A stretch of DNA of 64,000 nucleotides, taken from Flavobacterium okayamense. GTDB lineage: Bacteria > Bacteroidota > Bacteroidia > Flavobacteriales > Flavobacteriaceae. Positions 1 to 7,019 of this stretch are shown here, one piece after another. Under the pieces are notes generated by a model. The model saw nothing but the letters and a program-made list of their open reading frames with translations. It did no database searches and was not told where the DNA came from. Positions within the stretch are counted from its first letter, which is position 1; every line of letters begins with the position of its first letter. The position numbers and the translations under genes are program-made. The stretch spans positions 1,364,001 to 1,428,000 of the forward strand of contig NZ_AP024749.1 of assembly GCF_019702945.1 (NCBI RefSeq), written 5' to 3'.

Positions 1-16
1 TGCTGATAATATAAAA

Positions 17-247
17 ATGGTAAATCCAGATTTATCAGTAGATGAATATCTTTTTTTAATGTTCATTATAAAAAATGCTATCTTAAAATCTGACAATGCA
101 GCTATAGATTACGCATTTGTAAATTCTATCGTAAAAAATGATTTTTTTAAAATTGATAATAATCGAGAAATATATAGAGTTACAATAAATAAAACCTTAA
201 ATATGAATTGGGAAATAAACAAAGGTCGAGGAGGGCATAAACTATGA
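17..247 (+). CDS. Hypothetical protein, 5' end uncertain
   Basis: This frame encodes 76 residues, rich in Asn, Lys and Ile. I recognise no family. The frame has no stop codon back to the window edge, so the first ATG at 17 may not be the real start and the gene may be the 3' end of a longer one. It overlaps the next gene by ATGA (244-247), which implies translational coupling and a two-gene operon. A replication or mobilization accessory role would fit the place next to mob genes, but nothing in the protein shows it. Confidence 0.5.
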   Translation: MVNPDLSVDEYLFLMFIIKNAILKSDNAAIDYAFVNSIVKNDFFKIDNNREIYRVTINKTLNMNWEINKGRGGHKL

Positions 248-759
248 TTAATTTGAATTTATATCTAAATTTAGATGAAGCAATTGATGCTTTAGAAGGT
301 ATTTCTTTAAAAAATTATCTGATTATTCGTAAAAATAGGATATATGATTTGGAAGAATTAAAGTCATTTCAAGAAGATTTAAGAGAGTGTTCTAATAAAT
401 TAAAGGGGTTTAAAATTATTTTAAGGGAATCACTTTCAATGCGAAGAGCTTTAATTGTAATTCTTCAAGAAAAATATTATCATATTGATTCTTATAACAA
501 AGTTGAAATAGATTTAAAAAAATTAATAAATCACGCTAATTCTAGATTTAAGATTGAAAATAGAACATTTGAAGGATTAAACAATGCACAAAAAATCCAT
601 CCGAAAAACCCCTGTAGTCACTTTGAGTATAATCCTTATGCAAAGAAACATTATAAACTGTCATTGAAAATTTTAATGGATCCAGCAAAGATTTTTTTTC
701 ATGATGATGAAGCACTTGAAAATCTGATTGAAATATATGATGAAGTTTTATTTTGTTAA
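244..759 (+). CDS. Hypothetical protein coupled to upstream gene
   Basis: A 171-residue soluble protein with no signal peptide or membrane segment. It is charged and mostly helical in look, with an acidic C-terminal part. It starts inside the stop codon of the previous gene (ATGA overlap), so the two are almost certainly co-translated. No family is recognised. The two inverted repeats preceding the mobilization genes lie 50 to 140 bp downstream. It is cargo or an accessory gene of the mobile element; the function is unknown. Confidence 0.55.
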   Translation: MINLNLYLNLDEAIDALEGISLKNYLIIRKNRIYDLEELKSFQEDLRECSNKLKGFKIILRESLSMRRALIVILQEKYYHIDSYNKVEIDLKKLINHANSRFKIENRTFEGLNNAQKIHPKNPCSHFEYNPYAKKHYKLSLKILMDPAKIFFHDDEALENLIEIYDEVLFC

Positions 760-808
760 TTAAAGAATTTTTAAAATAGATTTATTGAAATAGAAACAGT
801 TAGATAAT

Positions 809-838
809 TTTATCGTACATTTTTTCTTGTACGATAAA
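809..838. repeat. Perfect 11-bp inverted repeat, possible oriT part or terminator
   Basis: Arms at 809-819 (TTTATCGTACA) and 828-838 (TGTACGATAAA) are perfectly complementary around an 8-base T-rich loop. The repeat lies between the unknown gene ending at 759 and the MobC-like gene starting at 950. Inverted repeats just upstream of mobC/relaxase genes are common in origins of transfer. A Rho-independent terminator for the upstream operon is the main alternative, because a T-rich run follows shortly after. The nick site cannot be named from sequence alone. Confidence 0.55.
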
Positions 839-856
839 CCATTTTTTTCATTTTTT

Positions 857-896
857 ACCCATTTAAATTTGTTCCAACGAATGAATTTAGATGGGT
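857..896. repeat. Second inverted repeat upstream of mob genes (candidate oriT)
   Basis: Arms at 857-869 (ACCCATTTAAATT) and 884-896 (AATTTAGATGGGT) pair over 13 bp with one G-T wobble, separated by a 14-base loop. With the perfect repeat 18 bp upstream it makes a structured region just before the mobilization operon. This is the place where the relaxase origin of transfer would be expected. The assignment rests on position and symmetry only. Confidence 0.45.
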
Positions 897-949
897 TTTC
901 TTTTTTATGTTATTGCTATCGAAAACCTGAAATTTTTAAAATAGAAATT

Positions 950-1288
950 ATGGCACGACCAAAATCAGAAATATTTAAGCTAAAGATTTTTCAGGTTAAT
1001 ATACGGTTAACTGCTGAAGAACAGGTTTTTGTAGAAAATCAGGCAAACTCTTATGGAATATCGGTTGTAGAGTATGTTCGAAAAAGAGCATTGAATAAAC
1101 AGTTACCCAAACATGCTTTGTCTCCAATTAATCGTGAGTTATTGATTGAGCTTAGTCGCATTGGAAATAATGTAAATCAGCTAGCGAAACGAAATAACCA
1201 AAACTTTCTTGAGAAATACGTATTCAATCGAGATTTAAGAGAATTGAAAGAAATTTTAAATCAAATTAAAACAGAACTTTTAGGATGA
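950..1288 (+). CDS. MobC-like relaxosome accessory protein
   Basis: 112 residues from the ATG at 950. The frame is open further upstream from 827, but that extension runs through the inverted repeat at 857-896 and gives an unlikely Phe/Tyr-rich N-terminus. The chosen start gives MARPKSEIFK, then a ribbon-helix-helix-like segment (VNIRLTAEEQVFVENQA), a helix (SVVEYVRKRAL) and the MobC-type motif ELSRIGNNVNQLAKR. These features are typical of plasmid MobC proteins (PF05713-like), which bind oriT and help the relaxase. The gene overlaps the relaxase by ATGA, so the two form one translationally coupled mobilization operon. Confidence 0.8.
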   Translation: MARPKSEIFKLKIFQVNIRLTAEEQVFVENQANSYGISVVEYVRKRALNKQLPKHALSPINRELLIELSRIGNNVNQLAKRNNQNFLEKYVFNRDLRELKEILNQIKTELLG

Positions 1289-2217
1289 TTGCAAATAAAA
1301 AAATCGGTAGGGACTTCTATGGCGTTTTGAAATACAATCAAGGTAAAGTAGATAAAGGAGAAGCTATTGTCTTGGACACTAATTTGGCTTCCCGTAAAGT
1401 GGTTATGCAAACAAAAGAATTTAATGTAGTTCGACAATTACGACCAAATTTATCGAAAGCAGTTTATCATACATCGCTTAGTTTACCCTATACCGATTCG
1501 CTTTCAGATAAGGAATTTACAGACCTAGCTCGAGAGTATTTAGAAGGAATGAAGTTCACTGATACCAATTATATAATTTATAAACACTTAGATCGAGATC
1601 ATTCTCATATACACATAGTTGCGAATCGCGTGAAGTTCTCTGGTGATGTTGTTAGCGATTCACATGATTATAAACGAAGTGAAGCAATAGTTAGAAAATT
1701 AGAATTAAAATATAATCTAACCGTTTTGAAAGAAGGTAAAGTAACAAATGTACTTTCTAAAGGCGAAATTGAAAAATGTTTACGAACAGGTGAAGCTCCA
1801 GAAAGATTAGAACTTCAAAGAATCATAAATGAAATTATAAAGCATAATCTATCCATTTTTGAATTTGAGAAGAAGCTTAAAGAGAAAAAAGTTAATATAA
1901 AACTTAATGCGAGCCAAGAGGGAAAGATATCGGGTATTTCCTTTGAGTACAAAGGAAAAACTTATAAAGGAAGTCAAGTAAACAGAAACCATCTTTCATG
2001 GAATAAACTTAAAATTAAATTATATGAACAAAACAGAATCGATCCAGTTATTCTCAAAAATACTGGAAGAATTAAAGAAAATCAACGAGAAACAACAAGA
2101 CTTGTCCAATCAATTAACAGAAACAGCCAAAGTTTTAATCAAGAATCAACACATACTTTTAAAGAAAATCGAGGAAATGAAATAAAGAAAAATCCTAGAC
2201 CAAGACTGAGACGATAA
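1285..2217 (+). CDS. Relaxase / mobilization nuclease (MobA/VirD2-type)
   Basis: 310 residues. The N-terminal relaxase domain shows an early tyrosine (Y12 in DFYGVLKY) suited to the phosphotyrosyl link with DNA, and the metal-binding histidine motif HLDRDHSHIHIVANRV (H101, H106, H108, H110). Relaxases nick oriT, stay bound to the 5' end and lead the strand into the recipient. The C-terminal third is basic and Gln/Asn-rich, without a recognised helicase or primase domain, so this is a short relaxase typical of mobilizable elements. It starts inside the mobC stop codon. The best match in kind is Bacteroidota MobB/BmgA-like relaxases (PF03432). Confidence 0.88.
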   Translation: MIANKKIGRDFYGVLKYNQGKVDKGEAIVLDTNLASRKVVMQTKEFNVVRQLRPNLSKAVYHTSLSLPYTDSLSDKEFTDLAREYLEGMKFTDTNYIIYKHLDRDHSHIHIVANRVKFSGDVVSDSHDYKRSEAIVRKLELKYNLTVLKEGKVTNVLSKGEIEKCLRTGEAPERLELQRIINEIIKHNLSIFEFEKKLKEKKVNIKLNASQEGKISGISFEYKGKTYKGSQVNRNHLSWNKLKIKLYEQNRIDPVILKNTGRIKENQRETTRLVQSINRNSQSFNQESTHTFKENRGNEIKKNPRPRLRR

Positions 2218-2230
2218 TTAAACAAAAACA

Positions 2231-2413
2231 ATGAAAGCCGAAACAGCATACAACGTAATACAAGCCCTTCCTCAACAGGAAGTCGAAAGGCTGTATAAAA
2301 TGTTGGGTGTTGTTTCAGCTTCTATTACTACTACAAAAAAATCTAAAAAGAAACCGCTAATCTCCGATGCGGAAGCTACTGAATATCTTTTTAGGAAATT
2401 AAGGAAACTTTAA
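2231..2413 (+). CDS. Small conserved protein of mobile elements, intact copy
   Basis: 60 residues. The N-terminal helix-like part (YNVIQALPQQEVERLYKML) is followed by a Thr/Lys-rich hinge and a C-terminal ISDAEATEYLFRKLRK helix. It sits 13 bp after the relaxase and probably belongs to its transcript. The function is unknown. The last 37 codons recur at 4933-5046 with 33 of 37 residues identical, so the gene exists as a full copy here and a 5'-deleted copy on the other side of the lipoprotein cassette. The basic character allows a DNA-binding or relaxosome role, but this is inference. Confidence 0.6.
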   Translation: MKAETAYNVIQALPQQEVERLYKMLGVVSASITTTKKSKKKPLISDAEATEYLFRKLRKL

Positions 2414-2508
2414 CTATTTAAAAATGACTTTAGACAACAGTTATTATCAATTCATATTTTATTTTCAATAATTACAACAACAATTACAATAATTTATTTT
2501 TTTTTCGT

Positions 2509-2533
2509 TTTTAGTTTTTATGGGAAACTAAAA
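2509..2533. repeat. Short inverted repeat in the 258-bp gap before the lipoprotein gene
   Basis: TTTTAGTTT (2509-2517) and AAACTAAAA (2525-2533) are perfectly complementary around seven bases. The stem is AT-only apart from one pair, so it is weak. It may mark the end of the mobilization transcript. The rest of 2414-2671 shows no gene beyond a 15-codon fragment starting at 2424. Confidence 0.3.
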
Positions 2534-2671
2534 TTTAAAAACTTTAACATTTTTTACAGAAAATCTGTATCCAAGTTAGGTGTAGTCTTATTTATTTTTG
2601 ATGTTTCCAACCTTTTAATCCTTAATCTACTCATAGTATATGTAACTAATTTATTAATTTAATAAATACTA

Positions 2672-4177
2672 ATGATGAGAAACAAATTTAAAATTATTGC
2701 AAGCCTACTAGTTTTTTTAGTAGCATTCTTTTATTCATGTGAAAAAGATCTTTATGAAGATCAAAATTATCAAAGTAAAATACAACAACAAGTTAGTGTA
2801 AAAAAAATTAGCTATAAAAAATTTAAGTCTAACAGAAAAGCAGTTGAAGAACTGAAAAGTGCTTTAGCTAAGAAAAATCCTTTAGCTTTAAATAGTAGAG
2901 TTGTTTATGACGAAGAATTTGAAATGTATGTTGATACAACTAATATAATTGTAAATGAAACTCCTGAATCTGAGACAATAACTATGAGCGTATTAAGTGA
3001 AGAGGATTTAACAAAAGTTGAAAATTTAATTTTAGTTCTTACAGATGACGGAAGTTACAAAGCATTTATTTCTGAATACACTTTAACACAAACTCAAATT
3101 GATATTTTAGCAAGCGGAGGAACTCTAGATAATGTTATTCCCACATCAATTACTGATTTAGACACTTCTTCAAAAATGAGTGTTTCTAGTAATTGCGTTG
3201 ATGTAAGCTCAGTAACTTACAGTACTTGTACAGATGCAAATGGTAATACAATTATTCATCAAGGAGACAATAATCCAGATGAGTGTGTCGCTGATTTTGG
3301 AGGTTCAATAACTTATGAAGTTGTTAATATTAATATGAGTTGTTTAGCTGATGGTGGAGGTGGAGGAAGTACCACTACTTCTGGAGATTCAGGTAGTACT
3401 GGAACATCTACAGGAACATCAGGGACAACTGGCTCTGGTCCTACAGGAGGTTCAACATCTACTGGCAGTAACTCAACTATTTATGATTCTGTTATTGAAT
3501 TGTTAAATACTACATTTGTTTCACCTTGTATTGACTGTATAGAGTTTTCGTCTGAATTATCAGAATTTATTTCAAATTTATCATTGGTACAATTAAGCTG
3601 GTGGGATGGTTTAGATACAACAGATAAAAAGAAAATTGTAAATTATTTTATTCAAAACAATTACTCTGAAGATAGTATCGCTTTTTTTAATTTAGCTTTT
3701 GTAGCTATTATGAATAATGAAGTAGAAAACTTTCAAGAGTTTCTATTTGATTTTACTAGTGATACATGGGATGAGGATGATAATATAGCACATAAAAATA
3801 AATTATGCGGATCTTATAATTTCGTTACAGTTGGAAATGCATCAGTTGCAAATATTTCTGGATTAGGGATGAGTGTTAGAAGAGGGCATGTAGGAATGAA
3901 TATTGAGTTTTTAAATTCTCTTTGTGTAACAATTCCATATACAGCACCTTCCCAAGCTTCTTCAGTTTTTAATACTGCTTGGAATGTAACAATTAATGAG
4001 GTTTTTTCTTTTTTAAATGCGACTTACACAATTACATCTCCATCTTATCAAGAATTAAAAAGTTTGCTAATTGAGTTTCTAAGTATTAATATTGCATTAA
4101 TGCAGCCAGGTTCAACAATTTCTACAAACCCATGTATTGGAAGTATACCTCATACTCCAGCAGTCTATTGCCCATAA
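2672..4177 (+). CDS. Large lipoprotein with Gly/Ser/Thr linker and variable C-terminal domain
   Basis: 501 residues. A type II signal peptide ends in FYSC (lipidated Cys23). An N-terminal region of about 200 residues (KISYKKFKSNRKAVEEL, then acidic) is followed by a low-complexity GGGGGSTTTSGDSGSTG-type linker around residues 228-265 and a C-terminal domain of about 235 residues with several cysteines (PCIDC, NPCIG, YCP end). Such lipoproteins, with a conserved front and a swapped C-terminus followed by a small partner gene, occur in flavobacteria and resemble polymorphic effectors; that reading is inference. The next gene follows after 6 bp. The ATG at 2675 is an equally good start. No catalytic motif is recognised in the C-terminal domain. 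Confidence 0.7.
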   Translation: MMRNKFKIIASLLVFLVAFFYSCEKDLYEDQNYQSKIQQQVSVKKISYKKFKSNRKAVEELKSALAKKNPLALNSRVVYDEEFEMYVDTTNIIVNETPESETITMSVLSEEDLTKVENLILVLTDDGSYKAFISEYTLTQTQIDILASGGTLDNVIPTSITDLDTSSKMSVSSNCVDVSSVTYSTCTDANGNTIIHQGDNNPDECVADFGGSITYEVVNINMSCLADGGGGGSTTTSGDSGSTGTSTGTSGTTGSGPTGGSTSTGSNSTIYDSVIELLNTTFVSPCIDCIEFSSELSEFISNLSLVQLSWWDGLDTTDKKKIVNYFIQNNYSEDSIAFFNLAFVAIMNNEVENFQEFLFDFTSDTWDEDDNIAHKNKLCGSYNFVTVGNASVANISGLGMSVRRGHVGMNIEFLNSLCVTIPYTAPSQASSVFNTAWNVTINEVFSFLNATYTITSPSYQELKSLLIEFLSINIALMQPGSTISTNPCIGSIPHTPAVYCP

Positions 4178-4183
4178 TAAATA

Positions 4184-4852
4184 ATGAAATTTACTGAAAT
4201 CGAAATATCAAGCATTAAGAACAAATTTCCATTAATATTTAATGTTTTGAATATATATTATGAATCAAACAATGGGATAGATCTAATAAATGATAAAATT
4301 GAAAAGAATATTTTAAATTTAGAAAATTTTAATAAAATTTGGAAAAATGATTGCTTTGATAAAATTGAAGATTTATTAAAACTAAAAGTAATAAATGCAA
4401 CTCATGGTCTTGTACCAAATGTTGGAGGTAAAATTATTTTAAAGAATACTATTGAAGAATCATTTGAACTCCATTTTTTTTATAGTCTATTAGATAATTT
4501 TTATTCAATTCAAATAGTTAAAATTGGTAAAATTAATGTATATCATCCTTATTTAAATATTTTCAAAAAAGGGATAGGTATTAAAGAAATTATTGTTTCG
4601 CCTCATGAAAATGAATTTATTGATATATTTAATAAGGTTGATTTGTTTTTAAAAAATAAATTTAAAGACTCGTATTTTGTCCCTTTTTACTTTGATTTAT
4701 TAAGAATTAAAGATTTCAAAGTTTTTTATAAGGATGAAATTAATTTTAGTACAATTTCTGATTGTTTTTTTCATAAAGGCTTTGTTTTTGATTTTGAATG
4801 TAAAATTATAGGAGATTTCAATTATAAGAAGAATTTATTGTTAAGTAGTTAA
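4184..4852 (+). CDS. Hypothetical protein paired with lipoprotein (immunity-like candidate)
   Basis: 222 residues, soluble, no signal peptide, very rich in Ile, Lys, Phe and Asn. It lies 6 bp after the lipoprotein gene and ends just before a strong terminator, so the two form a closed two-gene operon. I do not recognise the family. A cytoplasmic partner directly downstream of an exported modular protein is the layout of an effector and its immunity protein, which is the main hypothesis. A chaperone or an unrelated cargo protein would look the same. Confidence 0.55.
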   Translation: MKFTEIEISSIKNKFPLIFNVLNIYYESNNGIDLINDKIEKNILNLENFNKIWKNDCFDKIEDLLKLKVINATHGLVPNVGGKIILKNTIEESFELHFFYSLLDNFYSIQIVKIGKINVYHPYLNIFKKGIGIKEIIVSPHENEFIDIFNKVDLFLKNKFKDSYFVPFYFDLLRIKDFKVFYKDEINFSTISDCFFHKGFVFDFECKIIGDFNYKKNLLLSS

Positions 4853-4862
4853 TTTTAATATA

Positions 4863-4903
4863 AAAAGAAACATCCCGATAATTCGGGATGTTTCTTTTTA
4901 TTA
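4863..4903 (+). terminator. Rho-independent terminator after the lipoprotein operon
   Basis: The arms AAAGAAACATCCCGA and TCGGGATGTTTCTTT pair almost fully around a short AT loop and run into a T-rich tract. It closes the transcript of the lipoprotein and its partner. The arms are A- and T-flanked on both sides, so it may work in either direction. Confidence 0.85.
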
Positions 4904-4932
4904 GGTTGTAAAATTTATTAAACAAAATAAAA

Positions 4933-5046
4933 ATGTTGGGTGTTGTATCGGCTTCTTTTACTACTACAAAAAAAGCTAAAAAGAAACCGCTTATCTCTGA
5001 TGCTGAAGCTACAGAATATCTTTTGAGGAAGTTGAGGAAGAATTAG
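4933..5046 (+). pseudogene. 5'-deleted second copy of the small mobile-element protein
   Basis: Reading from the ATG at 4933 gives 37 codons that match the last 37 codons of the gene at 2231-2413 (33 of 37 identical; changes at I9F, S15A, F31L, L37N). The leader ttaaacaaaa in front of the first copy is also kept, so codons 1-23 appear to have been deleted. The rest of 4904-5278 holds no other gene: only AT-rich DNA and the promoter-like element of the following operon. Translation of the short remnant is possible but not shown. Confidence 0.7.
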
Positions 5047-5248
5047 AATTATAAAGTTTGAGGATTATGGATATTAATAATGTAAATTTTTTGCTTTTAT
5101 AAAAACTTTATTGAACAATAAATTCACTATTGTAGTTTTATAAATTTATTTTTTAACTCAATATTAATTTAGAAGTTTATTTACATCTTTATTCTAATGT
5201 TTAAAAAAAAATCCTATAAAATCCTAGCTAATAATCCATAAAATGTTA

Positions 5249-5256
5249 TATTTTTG
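5249..5256 (+). promoter_or_regulatory. Promoter -7 element (TATTTTTG) of the ABC-3C operon
   Basis: TATTTTTG fits the Bacteroidota -7 consensus TAnnTTTG and lies 22 bp upstream of the first ATG of the ABC-three-component operon. No clear TTG -33 element is seen at the usual distance, so strength is uncertain. Confidence 0.4.
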
Positions 5257-5278
5257 TTTTTAATCACAATTCATTACT

Positions 5279-6505
5279 ATGAATGATTCAGCAAAAGGCT
5301 CAATTTCTGGATTTATTTTTCAATTTCAAAGAGCATTACTACTCCTTTGTGATATAACAGAAAAAGACAATTATATAACAATAGAAAAAGTTGATGATGT
5401 AGCAGTACACTCTGATTGTTCTGTATTAATCAGTGAACAGGATAAACATAGTTTTTTAGAAAAAAAATCCGCATATGAAGACACTAGTATTGACTTATGG
5501 AGAACACTAGAAATATGGGTTTTAAAATTGAAAAATAATACTTTTAATGACAAAACAAAGTTTATATGTACCACAAACAACTCAATTAGGAAAAATGGAG
5601 CTTTAATAGAAATCTTATCAAACAAAAATTATGAGGTTTCAAAAAATAAAATAATTGAAATATTATCAAATCAAGAAAAAAAGCTATCGAATTATAAAAA
5701 TAAAGGCTCAAAAAAAGGGACATACATAAGTAAAGTGATTACAAAAATTTCCTTTTGTTTAGAGAATGAAAATGAATTCAAACAAATACTAAATAATATA
5801 GAAGTAAATGAATGCTTAGAAATAAAAGACACTGTAATATCAAAATTGAATATAACTTCATTCGATAGAATTCAACAAGATAGAATTTTTGATGATTTAA
5901 TTGGATGGCTAATAAACTCATCATATTCCAAATGGAAAAACAATAATGAAGCCGAATTTAAAAAAACTGAATTAGACAAAAGGTTCAAACTTTGTATTCA
6001 AAGTCCTGATATAGTAAATGCTATTTTTAGAGCTAAAAAAGAAATACAATTTGACAACACAGAAATTGACAACAAAAAGGATGAACTTTTTGTTAAACAA
6101 ATTGATGTTCTAAAAATTAGAAGGGAATCAAAGGAACACTTTATTAATACAGCAATTGAAGATTTTATCAAATATGAAATTGAGCTTTTGTATGTTATAG
6201 ACAAAGGAAATTTTACAGAAGAAGATTTTTTAGAGTTTATGGATAAATGTAAAGAAGACTGGAAATTAACTTTTAATTCAAAGCTGATAAAAGAAATTGA
6301 GGATTATTCTGAAGATGAATTGAATGATATTGCTATAGAAGTTTATAAGGAAGTTATGCAGAATTATGAAACTACATTTAAGTTAGGTTATGCTTTTAAT
6401 TCTGAAAATAAGTATATAAAGAATGGGAGTTTATTAAGATTGTCTAATATTCCTGAAATTGGGTGGCATCCAAAATGGAAAGAATATTTTCTGAATAATG
6501 ATTGA
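5279..6505 (+). CDS. ABC-3C system effector with Cap4/DUF4297-like nuclease domain
   Basis: 408 residues. The N-terminus (GSISGFIFQFQRALLLL) followed by E36, D39/D40 and Q54-D-K56 matches the layout of Cap4/DUF4297-type dsDNA endonuclease domains of the PD-(D/E)xK fold: glycine-rich start, E..DD, then QxK. The middle and C-terminal parts are helical and probably form the ABC-3C C-terminal domain that links effectors to the ATPase. It is the first gene of a three-gene operon and overlaps the middle component by 8 bp. Family knowledge: ABC-3C systems are conflict systems in which an SMC/Rad50-like ATPase licenses an effector. The nuclease assignment is by motif only. Confidence 0.75.
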   Translation: MNDSAKGSISGFIFQFQRALLLLCDITEKDNYITIEKVDDVAVHSDCSVLISEQDKHSFLEKKSAYEDTSIDLWRTLEIWVLKLKNNTFNDKTKFICTTNNSIRKNGALIEILSNKNYEVSKNKIIEILSNQEKKLSNYKNKGSKKGTYISKVITKISFCLENENEFKQILNNIEVNECLEIKDTVISKLNITSFDRIQQDRIFDDLIGWLINSSYSKWKNNNEAEFKKTELDKRFKLCIQSPDIVNAIFRAKKEIQFDNTEIDNKKDELFVKQIDVLKIRRESKEHFINTAIEDFIKYEIELLYVIDKGNFTEEDFLEFMDKCKEDWKLTFNSKLIKEIEDYSEDELNDIAIEVYKEVMQNYETTFKLGYAFNSENKYIKNGSLLRLSNIPEIGWHPKWKEYFLNND

Positions 6506-7019
6506 AAAAGCAACGAATAGTGAACTAAATCCATACAATGTTTTTCAAAATGTTGCAATTGGAGCATTGGCATGTCATAGCTTCACTCAAGGATATTATA
6601 AAGTAGCATCAACAAAAAAATCTAAATCAAATTACCCAAAAATAGAATATTTATTTTTTGTTCTTCCACTTGTTTATCACAAAGACACTATGAAAACCTT
6701 TAAGTCATCAAGAGAACTTTACAATGCAATTCTAAAAAATAAAAGTATTGTTCTTGGCTTACATGAAAGAGCTAATAAAATGTCATCACAAACTCTTGAT
6801 TCATTGAATTTAGCATTTAGTAAAAATTTACTTAGCATAAATAAGGACAATGAAATTATTTTAAATGAAGAATTTATAAATAAAAAAATAAGTATTCCTG
6901 CAAATAAAGACAGAGAAAACATCATAAAAAACATTCAGGATTCAGCAACGAAAATTGGAAACATTTTTGCTAAAACTGACGAAAAAAATATTCAAATTGA
7001 ACTTAATATTCGATTCTAA
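6498..7019 (+). CDS. Three-component ABC system middle component
   Basis: 173 residues. The N-terminal NPYNVFQNVAIGALACHSF segment, the FVLPLVYHKDT strip and the LGLHERANKMSSQTLDSL part match the family known as ABC-3C middle component, small adaptor proteins between effector and ATPase. No catalytic motif is seen. The gene starts 8 bp before the effector's stop codon and its TAA overlaps the ATG of the ATPase gene by one base (TAATG), so all three are translationally coupled. This gene order (effector, middle component, ATPase) is the classical one. Confidence 0.82.
   Translation: MIEKATNSELNPYNVFQNVAIGALACHSFTQGYYKVASTKKSKSNYPKIEYLFFVLPLVYHKDTMKTFKSSRELYNAILKNKSIVLGLHERANKMSSQTLDSLNLAFSKNLLSINKDNEIILNEEFINKKISIPANKDRENIIKNIQDSATKIGNIFAKTDEKNIQIELNIRF

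Noticed and set aside
827..949. Longer N-terminus for the MobC-like gene
   Set aside because: These codons run through the inverted repeat at 857-896 and give a Phe-rich sequence unlike any MobC start; MARPKSE at 950 is a much better start.
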